Below are positions 42,085-50,982 of a stretch of DNA of 64,000 nt, in pieces; position 1 is the first letter of the stretch, and each line of letters opens with the position of its first letter. The DNA comes from Bog-473 sp052140165 (GTDB taxonomy: Bacteria > Actinomycetota > Acidimicrobiia > Acidimicrobiales > RAAP-2). The DNA lies in assembly GCA_052140165.1 (NCBI GenBank), contig JBKQUM010000161.1, positions 8,805 through 72,804 on the forward strand, read 5' to 3'. Made by a program: the position numbers and the translations under genes. The notes beneath the pieces are model-generated. The model saw only the letters and a list, made by a program, of their open reading frames with translations. It had not been told where the DNA came from and searched no databases.

Positions 42085-42942
42085 GTGAAGCGAGACCTTC
42101 TGGTTGGTGTGGCCCAGTGGCTGTCCGCGCCAGGCGAGCCACGGCAGAACATGAGCGTGGCGATCGGAATGATGGACGAGGCGGCGTCGCGCGGCGTCGA
42201 GCTGCTGGTCCTCCCGGAGCTGTGGTCGTGCGGCTACGACCCCGAGACCCTCGGACGCGACGCCAGGGCGGACGCCGAGCCGCTCGGGGGCCCACGCTCG
42301 AAGCGGCTCGGCGAGGCCGCCCGCCATCGTGAGATGTGGCTGGCGGCCGGAAGCGTGCCCGAGCTGGGCGACAACGGCCTGCTCTACGACACGGCCCTCG
42401 TGTTCAACCCACACGGTGAGCTGGTGGCCCGGCACCGCAAGGCGCACCTGTTCCCGCCGACGCTCGAGCCCAGCGTGTTCAGCCCCGGCGACCGGCTGAC
42501 GACGTTCGACGACCCCGCCCTGGGCCGCGTCGGGCTCGTGGTGTGCTTCGACGGCGACTTCCCCGAGGTGGCCCGCACCCTGGCCCTGCGCGGCGCGCGC
42601 CTGATCCTCGCCCCTGCCGCCTACGAGGTCGAAGGCGCCAACGCCTGGGACCTCCTCTACCCCGCCCTGGCCCTCACCAACAGCCAATGGTGGGTGCAGG
42701 CCAACCAGGCCGGCTCGCACTCGACGTCCACCCTGCTGGGTGCCAGCCGGATCGTCGCGCCGACCGGCACCGTGGTGGCGGAGGCGAGCCGGGCCACGCC
42801 GGGCTCATCGAGCCGGGCCGAGCTCCTGGTCCACCGGATCGACCTGCACATCGCCTACGCCCGCGAGGGGATCTCGGGGTTGCTCGAGGACGAGCGTCAT
42901 CCGGAGCTCTACTTCGATTGCGTGGCGGTCGAGTCCGCGTAA
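42085..42942 (+). CDS. Carbon-nitrogen hydrolase (nitrilase superfamily)
   Basis: A 285-residue nitrilase-superfamily amidase with the full Glu-Lys-Cys triad: Glu in VLPELWSCGY (about residue 45), Lys in RHRKAHLF (about residue 120) and Cys in VVCFDGDFPE (about residue 154). The branch looks like N-carbamoylputrescine amidase or omega-amidase. The GTG start is preceded by a weak purine tract. It follows the ureohydrolase by 111 bases, suggesting joint use in amine or guanidino nitrogen metabolism. Confidence 0.85.
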   Translation: MKRDLLVGVAQWLSAPGEPRQNMSVAIGMMDEAASRGVELLVLPELWSCGYDPETLGRDARADAEPLGGPRSKRLGEAARHREMWLAAGSVPELGDNGLLYDTALVFNPHGELVARHRKAHLFPPTLEPSVFSPGDRLTTFDDPALGRVGLVVCFDGDFPEVARTLALRGARLILAPAAYEVEGANAWDLLYPALALTNSQWWVQANQAGSHSTSTLLGASRIVAPTGTVVAEASRATPGSSSRAELLVHRIDLHIAYAREGISGLLEDERHPELYFDCVAVESA

Positions 42943-42962
42943 CGCCGCTCCGGCCGGCTCGC

Positions 42963-43391
42963 TCAGCCCGCCCGAGCGGCGGGCAGACCCAGTGCGGCAC
43001 GGACGCGGTCCCGAAGGATGAGGTACTGGTCGTGGGCCAGCCACGGGGCCGACGCCAGCCTCTCGACCAGGTGCGGCTCCCCCACCACCTCACGGTCGGT
43101 GAACTGGTCCGAGGTGAGGTCGACGTCGAGGCCGGCCAGCCGGTTCCAATAGTGGAATCCCCGGGCCGAGCCGTCGGCATGGTGCACCTCGGCCTCGAGG
43201 AGCTGACCGCCGAGCAGGTCGTGCACGACGAGGGCCGTCACGGCGCACTGACCCCGGGCGGGGTTGGCCGGCGTCCACTCTGCGGCGTCGCTCGGGTCGC
43301 AGGTGTCGAGGGACCACGCGGCCCGGATGGCGGCCTCGAGTCCGTCCAGCGTCGCCGGCCTTCCTGCTCGGGATACGTCGGAGCAGGTCAC
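42963..43391 (-). CDS. YunG-family protein
   Basis: A 142-residue protein matching the YunG family: AIRAAWSLDTCDPSD, NPARGQCAVTALVVHDLLGG and GFHYWNRLAGLDVDLTSDQF. The conserved Cys of RGQC, the His of HYWN and an Asp recall a papain/transglutaminase-like fold, but no activity is established to my knowledge. GTG 43391 has GGAGGG almost adjacent. Its promoter region contains the 21-base tandem repeat. Confidence 0.7.
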   Translation of the reverse strand: MTCSDVSRAGRPATLDGLEAAIRAAWSLDTCDPSDAAEWTPANPARGQCAVTALVVHDLLGGQLLEAEVHHADGSARGFHYWNRLAGLDVDLTSDQFTDREVVGEPHLVERLASAPWLAHDQYLILRDRVRAALGLPAARAG

Positions 43392-43397
43392 CCCTCC

Positions 43398-43439
43398 AGT
43401 TAACACGGAGTGCGACGGAGTTAACACGGAGTGCGACGG
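43398..43439. repeat. Two perfect tandem copies of a 21-base unit containing GTTAAC
   Basis: The unit AGTTAACACGGAGTGCGACGG occupies 43398-43418 and, without change, 43419-43439. Each carries the palindrome GTTAAC. A 21-base period is two helical turns, and the array sits directly upstream of the YunG gene and about 110 bases before the F420 reductase gene, so an operator for a dimeric regulator is a reasonable guess; a recent slippage duplication is the null explanation. Confidence 0.7.
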
Positions 43440-43551
43440 CTCCCCACCGCGGGCCCCGTCTCGGCCGAGGCCTTGACGGTCCGGGGTTTCTGGGGTTGGC
43501 TGGCCGGCAGGCCGGCCGCCGGTGCCGGGCGCGCGCACGGAGGGGATCTCG

Positions 43552-44130
43552 GTGAGGGTCTCGATCATCGGTACGGGCTTCATCGGTTCCACGCTCGGGC
43601 ACTCGCTCGCCGAGGCCGGGCACGACGTCGTCTACGGCTCGCGGCACCCTGAAGACGGGGTCGCCTCCGGTGCGGGCGCGACCGTCGTGCCGATCGGCGA
43701 GGCGCTGGCCGACCCCGACCTCGTCATCCTCGCCTTGCCCGGCGCGGCCGTGGCCGAGCTGACCGCCGCCCACGGTGAAGCGTTGGCGGGGAAGCTGGTG
43801 ATCGACGCCACCAACCAGACGGGCGCCCCGGTCGCCAACGCGCGGACCGCCCTCCCGCCGACGGTCCGCTACGCCCGGGCGTTCAACACCCTGGGGGGCG
43901 AGAACATGGCGGACCCGGTGTTCGACGGCCAGCGGGCCGACATGTTCTTCTCCGCTCCGGCCGGGGACCGGGAGACGGTCGAGACCGTCATCGCGGACGT
44001 GGGCCTCCGCCCGATCTACGTCGGGGAGGACCAGGAGGCGATCATCGACGCGCTGTTCCAGCTCTGGGTGGAGCTGGCAATGCGACAGGGTCGGGGGCGC
44101 CGGCTGGCGCTGCGACTGCTGGAGGGCTGA
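43552..44130 (+). CDS. NADPH-dependent F420 reductase-like (F420:NADP+ oxidoreductase family)
   Basis: A 192-residue Rossmann-fold protein. SIIGTGFIGSTLG (residues 4-16) binds NADP, VYGSRHP gives the specificity loop, LVILALPGAAV and ARAFNTLGGENMADP follow the FNO/F420-dependent oxidoreductase pattern. It would pass hydride between NADPH and coenzyme F420, a cofactor widespread in actinobacteria. GGAGGGG lies about 8 bases before the GTG. Another hydride acceptor is possible, since family members vary. Confidence 0.75.
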   Translation: MRVSIIGTGFIGSTLGHSLAEAGHDVVYGSRHPEDGVASGAGATVVPIGEALADPDLVILALPGAAVAELTAAHGEALAGKLVIDATNQTGAPVANARTALPPTVRYARAFNTLGGENMADPVFDGQRADMFFSAPAGDRETVETVIADVGLRPIYVGEDQEAIIDALFQLWVELAMRQGRGRRLALRLLEG

Positions 44131-44206
44131 ACCGGATCGTCACGGCCCTGGGCCAGTGGGACCTTCGGCCCTGGTCCGCCCGCGAGCGCTCGGTTGGACT
44201 GGTCCG

Positions 44207-45778
44207 GTGAGCCAGCTGACCCGACCGGCAGTCGCGCCGGTGGGCCTCGAGGATTGGCGCCGCTGGACCGCCCTGGTCGTGGTGTGCCTCGCGGCGCTCA
44301 TCATCAACGTCGACAACACGATCCTCAATGTCGCCCTTCCGACGCTCGTCCGGGACCTGCATGCCACGACGAGCGAGCTGCAGTGGATCGTCGACTCCTA
44401 CGCGATGGTCTTCGCCGGTCTGCTCTTCGTCGGAGGGAGCCTGGCCGATCGCTTCGGGCGCCAACGGTTCTTCCTCATCGGGCTCACGGTCTTCGCGGCG
44501 GGATCGGTCGGTGCGGCCTTCTCGGGCTCCGTCCATCTCCTGATCGCCTGTCGCGCCCTGATGGGGGCCGGCGCGGCCCTCACCATTCCGGCGTCGCTGT
44601 CGATCATCAACGACGTCTTCCGCGATCCGGGCGAGCGGGCACGCGCCATCGGTGCCTGGGCCGGGACGGCCGGACTCGGGATCGCCATCGGCCCGATATC
44701 CGGCGGGCTCCTGCTCTCGAGATTCTGGTGGGGGTCGATCTTCCTGGTGAACATCCCGATCGTCCTCATCGGCCTGGTGGGAGCCGCGGCCCTGGTTCCC
44801 GACTCGAAGAACCCGGACGTGCACCCGCCCGACCCCGTCGGGGCCGTGTTGTCGATCGCCGGTCTCGGGTTGCTGCTCTGGGCGATCATCGAGGGTCCGA
44901 CGCAGGGGTGGACCTCGGGTGTCGTCCTCGGCGTCGGGGCCGCCAGCCTGGTCGCCCTCGGCGGTTTCGTCGCCTGGGAATCCCGCAGCACGCACCCCAT
45001 GCTCGAGCTGGGGTTCTTTCGTGAGCGCAGGTTCTCCACGGCACTCGCGGCCGAGTGCCTCGGCGTGTTCGGATTGATGGGCGCGCTGTTCCTCTCGACG
45101 CAGTTCCTCCAGTTCGACCTGGGACTGTCACCCCTCCAGGCCGGGATCCGGATCCTGCCCATCGCCGCCATGGTGATCGTCAGTGCCGCGCTGTCGCCGG
45201 TCCTGGCCCGCCTCATCGGGACGAAGTTCACGGTGGCCGCCGGACTGATGTGTATCGCCGGTGGCCTGTGGCAGGTGTCGGCGGTCTCCAGGCTCGAGAC
45301 GACGTACGGCGACATCGTTCTGGGCCTGCTGCTGATCGGCTTCGGCGCCGGGCTCATGCTGCCCACGGCCACGAACTCGGTCATCAGCTCGGTCCCGCGG
45401 GGTGACTCCGGGATCGGCTCGGCCACCAACACGGTGGCCCTCCAGGTCGGAGGCGCGCTGGGCGTGGCCGTGGTCGGAAGCGTGATGCTGACCCGCTACC
45501 AGGATCACATGACCGCGGCGCTCTCCGGCCGGCACGTGCCACCGACTGTCGCATCCACGATCCTCGGCTCTCTCGGAGGAGCACTGGCGGTGTCGGCGAG
45601 CGCCGGCGGAGCGACCGGTGCACTGCTGGCCCGCGCCGCGCGGACGGCCTTCATGAGCGGGAACGGGGTGGCGCTGGCTGCGGGCGCGATCGTCTCCCTG
45701 GGCGGCGCGGTCCTGGTGCTGGTGGCCCTCCCGTCGCAACCTCGCCGTGAGCCCGACGGAGGGGCCGATCAGGGGTAG
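44207..45778 (+). CDS. MFS transporter, DHA2 (EmrB/QacA, 14-helix) family
   Basis: A 523-residue drug:H+ antiporter-like membrane protein. Helix 1 ends in INVDNTILNVALPTL (motif D1), LADRFGRQRFFLIGL is motif A, and GAGAALTIPASLSII with AWAGTAGLGIAIGPISGG is motif C of exporters. About 14 helices. GTG 44207 is used; an upstream in-frame extension lacks a ribosome site. Efflux of hydrophobic compounds is the expected role. Confidence 0.88.
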   Translation: MSQLTRPAVAPVGLEDWRRWTALVVVCLAALIINVDNTILNVALPTLVRDLHATTSELQWIVDSYAMVFAGLLFVGGSLADRFGRQRFFLIGLTVFAAGSVGAAFSGSVHLLIACRALMGAGAALTIPASLSIINDVFRDPGERARAIGAWAGTAGLGIAIGPISGGLLLSRFWWGSIFLVNIPIVLIGLVGAAALVPDSKNPDVHPPDPVGAVLSIAGLGLLLWAIIEGPTQGWTSGVVLGVGAASLVALGGFVAWESRSTHPMLELGFFRERRFSTALAAECLGVFGLMGALFLSTQFLQFDLGLSPLQAGIRILPIAAMVIVSAALSPVLARLIGTKFTVAAGLMCIAGGLWQVSAVSRLETTYGDIVLGLLLIGFGAGLMLPTATNSVISSVPRGDSGIGSATNTVALQVGGALGVAVVGSVMLTRYQDHMTAALSGRHVPPTVASTILGSLGGALAVSASAGGATGALLARAARTAFMSGNGVALAAGAIVSLGGAVLVLVALPSQPRREPDGGADQG

Positions 45779-45915
45779 CGCACCCACATGCCGTTGCATC
45801 GGCGCGCGTCCGGGCAGCGTGACGGTAATGGAAGACTCTCGGCATCGACCCAGTCCCGCCCGACGGCGCCCCGATCGGCCAGCACAGCGACGGCACGCAG
45901 CGCCGCCAGGAGTGG

Positions 45916-46368
45916 GTGCGCGCCAACTTCACCGCGATCTTCGGCACCTCGGCCCGGGAACTTCGGGCGCGAGGCATCGATCCTCGCCAGTACGCGCTCC
46001 ACCACCGCGAGCAGATCCGCCGCTTCGCCCAGGCGCAGCGGCGCCAGGGCATCGCGGTCCCCGGTGGACCCGGCAACGGCGGACCCGGCCCGGATCGCTC
46101 CACGAGCTGGCGGGGTGGCTACGGCGGTGGTCGGTTCGGCGTCGGCATGCGCGGCGGCAGCGCATGGATCGGGATCCTCCTCATCCTCTTCGCGTTGCGC
46201 TTCTTGCTGGTCGACTCCTTCGTCGGTGCGCACGCCGCCATCTTCTGGGTGCTCGGGATCGGGGGGGTCCTGTTGCTGGCCCGAGTGGCCCTCTTCTCAT
46301 GGCTCCGCCGGAGGCGGTTCCGCGGCGCCCGGGACGGAGACCATACGGACGGCCGCCCGGGGTCGTGA
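45916..46368 (+). CDS. Hypothetical protein with Gly-rich linker and two C-terminal membrane helices
   Basis: A 150-residue protein not recognised. Residues 1-45 are charged and helical (ELRARGIDPRQYALHHREQ), residues 46-80 are Gly/Pro-rich, and two helices follow (IGILLILFALRFLLV and IFWVLGIGGVLLLARVAL) with an Arg-rich end. It may be a membrane-anchored regulator. GTG 45916 is the only start after an in-frame stop near 45827. Confidence 0.5.
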   Translation: MRANFTAIFGTSARELRARGIDPRQYALHHREQIRRFAQAQRRQGIAVPGGPGNGGPGPDRSTSWRGGYGGGRFGVGMRGGSAWIGILLILFALRFLLVDSFVGAHAAIFWVLGIGGVLLLARVALFSWLRRRRFRGARDGDHTDGRPGS

Positions 46369-46389
46369 GCCGGCGGCCGGCCCGGCGTC

Positions 46390-46947
46390 TCAGAGCTTCA
46401 TGGTCGGGTTGGGCTCCACGACGACGCTGGCGCGCCGAAGACGTTCCAGCACGCGGTTCTCACGCCCGTACGACAGCGGCGTGAACAGGAGCGTGTCGAG
46501 GGGGAACCACAGGCCCACCCAGACCAGCACCCACCCTCCGGAATCGAGGACGAGGTTGGCGTTCCCGGTGGAGCCGACGATGCTTCCCTTGACGATCACG
46601 AGGAGGAAGCCCAGGACCACGATCGGGAGGCCGATCCACAGCGAGAACACGCCGTCGAGCCTGACCGCCCGGCGCTCCCGTCGGTTGTAGGCGATGCGGT
46701 GGTCGCAGTAGCGGTCGAGGGTGCGGGCGATCCGTTGGTTCAGACCCTCTTGGACCTGGTCGGGCGGCAGGGACAGCTCAATCCGCACGGGGCTCCGGGA
46801 CGGGCGGCTGCGCAGCACGCTGATGCAGTACTCCAGCCCGGTCATGAAATTGCGGTATTCGGAGAAGAGGTCCGTCTGCGCCAGGACGAACATGTCCTCG
46901 GGGCTGGTCAGCGACAGCGAGATCACCTGCGGAGCCCGACCGGCCAT
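46390..46947 (-). CDS. Hypothetical two-helix membrane protein
   Basis: A 185-residue protein I cannot assign. An N-terminal soluble region (SLTSPEDMFVLAQTDLFSEYRNFMTGLEYCI, interrupted here) and a basic linker (RIAYNRRERRAVRL) precede two helices (LWIGLPIVVLGFLLVIV and GWVLVWVGLWFPLDTLLF). The C-terminal PLSYGRENRVLERLRRA lies in the cytoplasm by the positive-inside rule. ATG 46947; the gene stands alone. Confidence 0.55.
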   Translation of the reverse strand: MAGRAPQVISLSLTSPEDMFVLAQTDLFSEYRNFMTGLEYCISVLRSRPSRSPVRIELSLPPDQVQEGLNQRIARTLDRYCDHRIAYNRRERRAVRLDGVFSLWIGLPIVVLGFLLVIVKGSIVGSTGNANLVLDSGGWVLVWVGLWFPLDTLLFTPLSYGRENRVLERLRRASVVVEPNPTMKL

Positions 46948-46971
46948 GGCGCCCTGTTCTAGCCGTCCGGC

Positions 46972-47001
46972 GGGGCCGGCGCCCGGTGGGCCGCCGGCCC
47001 C
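46972..47001. repeat. Perfect 10-bp GC inverted repeat
   Basis: GGGGCCGGCG (46972-46981) and CGCCGGCCCC (46992-47001) form a perfect stem with a 10-base loop. It lies between the divergent starts at 46947 and 47120, so it is not after any gene. It could be an operator or a cruciform-prone repeat. Confidence 0.5.
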
Positions 47002-47119
47002 GGACCGCCTGTGCGGCCGGCGCTGCGGGCGTAGGGTGGGGGGAGGACAGGCCCGTCCGTCCGCAGCCGGGCGTGATCCTTCGGCTCCGTGAATCGACGG
47101 AAGGGCCGAAAGGAGGACC

Positions 47120-47347
47120 ATGACCTCACCCGAGTCGTTGCACCTTGCTGCGCAGCTCGACCAGCACCACGCACCCGAGACCAACGGGCGCATTCCGGTC
47201 TGCAGGAGGTGTGGCGCACGCACCGACGGCCCCACGGGGACGCACCACGTCGTGCAGGAAGGTCGTGAAAACCGATCGCGCGAATGGCTCGTCGCGCAGT
47301 CGCGGCTGGCCGACATTGCGCAGGCCCAATTGCTGCGGGAACTCTGA
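47120..47347 (+). CDS. Small hypothetical protein with CxxC pair
   Basis: A 75-residue hydrophilic protein. It has one Cys pair (PVCRRCGAR) flanked by His residues (DQHHAP, THHVVQ) that could hold a metal, and a Gln/Leu-rich C-terminal helix. I do not recognise a family. The strong ribosome site AAAGGAGG 4-5 bases before the ATG makes expression likely. A nitroreductase gene follows after 119 bases. Confidence 0.55.
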   Translation: MTSPESLHLAAQLDQHHAPETNGRIPVCRRCGARTDGPTGTHHVVQEGRENRSREWLVAQSRLADIAQAQLLREL

Positions 47348-47466
47348 GGTCAGCCCCCCGGCGCAACCTGGTGGACGGGACATCCCGGGTTGGCGCGGGG
47401 CGCGCACCGCCGAGACGGCCGTGCGGGGCGGGCTCCCCGCGGGCGGTCGTTGGTAGGGTCGCCGCC

Positions 47467-48183
47467 ATGGCAGAGGGTGCGGGTCCCGACCAGGAGATCT
47501 CTCTCTACGATGGCCTGCTCTCCACCCGCGCCATCCGGCGCTACACCGACGAGCCGGTCCCCGACGAGGTGCTGCGCGACATCCTCTTCGCCGCCACCCG
47601 CGCACCGAGCGGGTCGAACCGCCAGCCCTTCCGCTTCGTCGTCCTGACCGACGGCCCGGTGGCCCGGGAGGCCAAGCGGCTGCTCGGGGAGGGGGCGCGC
47701 TCCTTCTGGGCCGCCAAGAGGAAGGCCGACGGCTACGACAAGGGGTCCGGCGCCGCCGACGACTCGCCCAAGTCGCGCATGGCACGCACCATGCAGCACT
47801 ACGTGGACACCTACGAGTCGGTCCCCGTGCTGATCCTGGCCTGCTTCGTCCACTACCGCCACACCAGCTACACCGACGGGGCATCGGTCTACCCCGCCTG
47901 CCAGAACCTGCTGCTGGCCGCCCGCGCGCTGGGCTACGGCGGCGTCATCACGGGCTGGCAGTTCGCGGCGGACGCCGACCTGCGGGCGCTGCTGCACATC
48001 CCCGACGACGTGGAGCTCATGGCCACCATCACCCTCGGCCGCCCCCAGGGCCATCACGGCCCGGTGCGCCGGCGCCCCCTCCCGGAACTGGTGTACGGGG
48101 AACAGTGGGGGCAGGCCCCCGCCTGGGCGGTCGACCCGCCGGGGACCGAGCACACCGCCGCGGGACCACCGACCGCCACCTAA
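47467..48183 (+). CDS. Nitroreductase-family FMN oxidoreductase
   Basis: A 238-residue FMN-dependent NAD(P)H reductase. The family start LLSTRAIRRYTDEPVPDEVL, APSGSNRQPFRFVVL and the later ACQNLLLAARALGYGGVIT segment bind FMN and define the fold; TLGRPQGHHGPVRRRPL closes it. Members reduce nitro groups, quinones or enones, or act on flavins. ATG 47467 begins a variable tail of about 12 residues. Confidence 0.87.
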   Translation: MAEGAGPDQEISLYDGLLSTRAIRRYTDEPVPDEVLRDILFAATRAPSGSNRQPFRFVVLTDGPVAREAKRLLGEGARSFWAAKRKADGYDKGSGAADDSPKSRMARTMQHYVDTYESVPVLILACFVHYRHTSYTDGASVYPACQNLLLAARALGYGGVITGWQFAADADLRALLHIPDDVELMATITLGRPQGHHGPVRRRPLPELVYGEQWGQAPAWAVDPPGTEHTAAGPPTAT

Positions 48184-48222
48184 TACAGTCTGGGGTTGCG
48201 CACGCCCCGCGGAAGGCCGACG

Positions 48223-49410
48223 ATGCCCCCTGCCGACTCCCCCGTCTTCGACGCCGACAACCACTACTACGAGGCGCTCGACGCGTTCACACGCCACCTC
48301 GACCCCGCGCTCGGGCCCCGGGTGATCGAGTGGGTCGAGGTCGGCGGCCGGCGCTACCACGCGCTGGGGGGCCGGATCAGCCGGGCCGTCACCAACCCGA
48401 CGTTCAACCCGATCTCGCCGGCCGGCGCACTGGTCGACTACTTCCGGGGCAACCCCAACGGCCGCCCGATGCACGAGCTCATGGGGACACCCGAGCCCAT
48501 CCGCCCCGAGTACCGCGACCGCGACGCCCGCCTGGCCAGGATGGACGCCCAGGGCCTGGCCAAGGTCTGGCTGTTCCCGACCCTCGGCATGCTCTACGAG
48601 GAGGCGCTCAAGGACGACCCCGGGGCGGTCATCCTGCTCTTCCGTGCCTTCAACCGCTGGCTCGCCGAGGACTGGGGCATGGCGTACCGGGACCGGATCT
48701 TCGCCGCCCCCTACATCTCTCTCGCCGACGTGGACGAGGCGGTGCGTGAGCTCGAGTGGGCGCTCGACGCCGGTGCCCGTACGGTCGTCATGCGGGCGGC
48801 GGCGCCCCGGACCGTGCACGGACCGCTCTCGCCGGCGGCCGACGCCTTCGACCCCTTCTGGGCCCGCGTGAACGAGGCCGGCATCACGGTCGTCGTGCAC
48901 GCCGGCGATGCCGGGCTGTCGTCCAACGGGTACGCCGTGGACGGCTTCTCGGCCTCCTTCCGCGCCGGACCGTCACGTCCGAGCATCAAGCTGTTCGCCA
49001 TTGAGCGGGCGGCCCACGACTTCCTGGCCACCCTCGTCCTCGAGAAGCTCTTCGACCGCTTCCCCAACGTGCGCGTCGCGTCGGTCGAGAACGGGTCGGA
49101 GTTCCTCGCCCCGCTCTTCCGCAAGCTGCGCACGACCACCCGCCGCATGCCCGGCTACTTCGCGGAGGATCCCGTCGTCACCTTCCGCCGCCACGTGTGG
49201 ATCAACCCGTTCTGGGAGGATGACGTCGACGAGATCGTCGACCTCATGGGCGACGACCGGGTGATCTTCGGTTCCGACTGGCCGCACATCGAGGGGCTGC
49301 CCGAGCCGGCCGACTGGGTGACCGAGCTGCAGAAGCTCCCGCCCGAGTCGGTCGCAAAGATCATGGGCGGCAACGTGTCGGAGCTGAACGAGCGGACGCC
49401 GCGGCCATGA
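48223..49410 (+). CDS. Amidohydrolase-family (metal-dependent, ACMSD-like) hydrolase
   Basis: A 395-residue TIM-barrel amidohydrolase of the amidohydrolase-2 branch. It begins FDADNHYYE, where the usual HxH is DNHYYE-like, and has VVVHAGDAG, ENGSEFL and a C-terminal IFGSDWPHIEG, which carries the catalytic Asp. Such proteins, common in actinobacteria beside SDRs and steroid genes, decarboxylate or hydrolyse ring-cleavage products. GGAAGG precedes the ATG. The stop overlaps the zwf start by 4 bases. Confidence 0.8.
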   Translation: MPPADSPVFDADNHYYEALDAFTRHLDPALGPRVIEWVEVGGRRYHALGGRISRAVTNPTFNPISPAGALVDYFRGNPNGRPMHELMGTPEPIRPEYRDRDARLARMDAQGLAKVWLFPTLGMLYEEALKDDPGAVILLFRAFNRWLAEDWGMAYRDRIFAAPYISLADVDEAVRELEWALDAGARTVVMRAAAPRTVHGPLSPAADAFDPFWARVNEAGITVVVHAGDAGLSSNGYAVDGFSASFRAGPSRPSIKLFAIERAAHDFLATLVLEKLFDRFPNVRVASVENGSEFLAPLFRKLRTTTRRMPGYFAEDPVVTFRRHVWINPFWEDDVDEIVDLMGDDRVIFGSDWPHIEGLPEPADWVTELQKLPPESVAKIMGGNVSELNERTPRP

Positions 49411-50894
49411 CCGAGGTCAGCGACCGCAGCGAGACGGTGGACTCGGCGACACACCCGTCCCAGCTGGAGCCGCACGTGATCGTGCTGTTCGGGGCGACGG
49501 GTGACCTGGCGGCGCGCAAGCTCCTCCCGGGCCTGCTCCACCTCTCCATCACCGGGATGATGCCGGATTACCGGATCGTCGGGAGCTCGACCAGCGAGCT
49601 GAGCGACGAGGACTTCCGGCACCTGGCCCGCCATGCCTGCGACCAGTACGCCACGGGCAAGATCTCGCTGTTGCAGTGGGCCAACTTCGAGAAGCGTCTG
49701 ACCTTCGTGTCGAGCACGGCCGGCCCCCAGGCGCTGTCCGACGCGGTGGCCGAGGCGGAGGAGGAGATCGGCGGCGACAACATCCGGCGGCTGCATTACC
49801 TCAGCATCCCCCCGGCGGCGGACCGCGCCATCATCCAGCTCCTGGCCGACGCCAAGCTGGTGGAACGCTCCCGGGTGATCCTCGAGAAGCCCTTCGGCAC
49901 CGACCTCGACAGCGCCAGGGCGCTCAACGACATGCTGCACCAGTATTTCGACGAAGAGCAGATCTTCCGCATCGACCACTTCCTCGGGAAGGAGGCGGCG
50001 CAGAACATCCTGGCCTTCCGGTTCGCCAACGGCCTCTTCGAGCCGATCTGGAACAGGGACCACATCGACCACGTGCAGATCGACGTGCCCGAGACGCTCG
50101 GGGTCGACGACCGCGTCGCCTTCTACGAGGCGACGGGCGCCTTCAAGGACATGGTGGTGACCCACCTGTTCCAGATCCTGGGCTTCATGGCCATGGAGCC
50201 GCCGACCGAACTCTCCGCCGGCCCGATCAACGAGGAGAAGAACAAGGTCTTCCGCTCCATGCGCCCCCTCGACCCTTCCCGGGTCGTCCGCGGCCAGTAC
50301 GATGGATACCGCGACATCCCCGGCGTGGCCCCCGACTCGGACACCGAGACGTTCGTCGCGCTGCGGTGCGACATCGACAATTGGCGCTGGGCGGGCGTGC
50401 CGTTCTTCCTGCGCACCGGCAAGCAGCTCGGCGGCGGCGAGCGCATCATCTCCATCGCCTTCCGCGAGCCACCGAAGTCGATGTTCCCCGACAACTCGGG
50501 CATGGGCACCCAGGGCCCCGACCACCTCACCTTCGACCTGGCCGACTCCTCGAAGCTGTCGCTGTCCTTCTACGGGAAGAGGCCAGGGCCGGGCATGAAG
50601 CTCGAGAAGCTCAGCCTCCAGTTCGCCCTGCACGAGACCGGGCAGGACGCCGATGTGCTCGAGGCCTACGAGCGCCTCATCCACGACGCCATGGTGGGTG
50701 ACCACACCCTGTTCAACACGGCCGAGGGAATCGAGCGCCTGTGGGAGATCTCGACCCCGTTGCTCGACAACCCGCCACCGGCGGAGCCCTACGCCAAGGG
50801 CGGCTGGGGCCCACCGGACATCAACGACCTCATCGCGCCGCGCACCTGGCGGCTGCCGTTCGAACGCCGTTGGCGCAGCGGCACGGCCTCCTGA
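49407..50894 (+). CDS. zwf: Glucose-6-phosphate 1-dehydrogenase
   Basis: A 495-residue cytoplasmic NADP+-dependent dehydrogenase, first step of the oxidative pentose phosphate pathway. FGATGDLAARKLLPGL (about residues 28-43) binds NADP; RVILEKPFGTDL and the active-site FRIDHFLGKEAAQN (catalytic His) are canonical; FKDMVVTHLFQ and VPFFLRTGKQL complete the fold. Overlap with the amidohydrolase (ATGA) and absence of tal, opcA, pgl or gnd nearby indicate a paralogue supplying NADPH to a catabolic operon rather than the central copy. Confidence 0.93.
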   Translation: MTEVSDRSETVDSATHPSQLEPHVIVLFGATGDLAARKLLPGLLHLSITGMMPDYRIVGSSTSELSDEDFRHLARHACDQYATGKISLLQWANFEKRLTFVSSTAGPQALSDAVAEAEEEIGGDNIRRLHYLSIPPAADRAIIQLLADAKLVERSRVILEKPFGTDLDSARALNDMLHQYFDEEQIFRIDHFLGKEAAQNILAFRFANGLFEPIWNRDHIDHVQIDVPETLGVDDRVAFYEATGAFKDMVVTHLFQILGFMAMEPPTELSAGPINEEKNKVFRSMRPLDPSRVVRGQYDGYRDIPGVAPDSDTETFVALRCDIDNWRWAGVPFFLRTGKQLGGGERIISIAFREPPKSMFPDNSGMGTQGPDHLTFDLADSSKLSLSFYGKRPGPGMKLEKLSLQFALHETGQDADVLEAYERLIHDAMVGDHTLFNTAEGIERLWEISTPLLDNPPPAEPYAKGGWGPPDINDLIAPRTWRLPFERRWRSGTAS

Positions 50895-50982
50895 GCCTCG
50901 ACCCCGCGACGGGGAAGGTCGTCTCCCCGGTCGGGTAGCCCGATCGGCAGCGCGCCGCCTCCGGGCGCGCCGGGAGCTGGCC

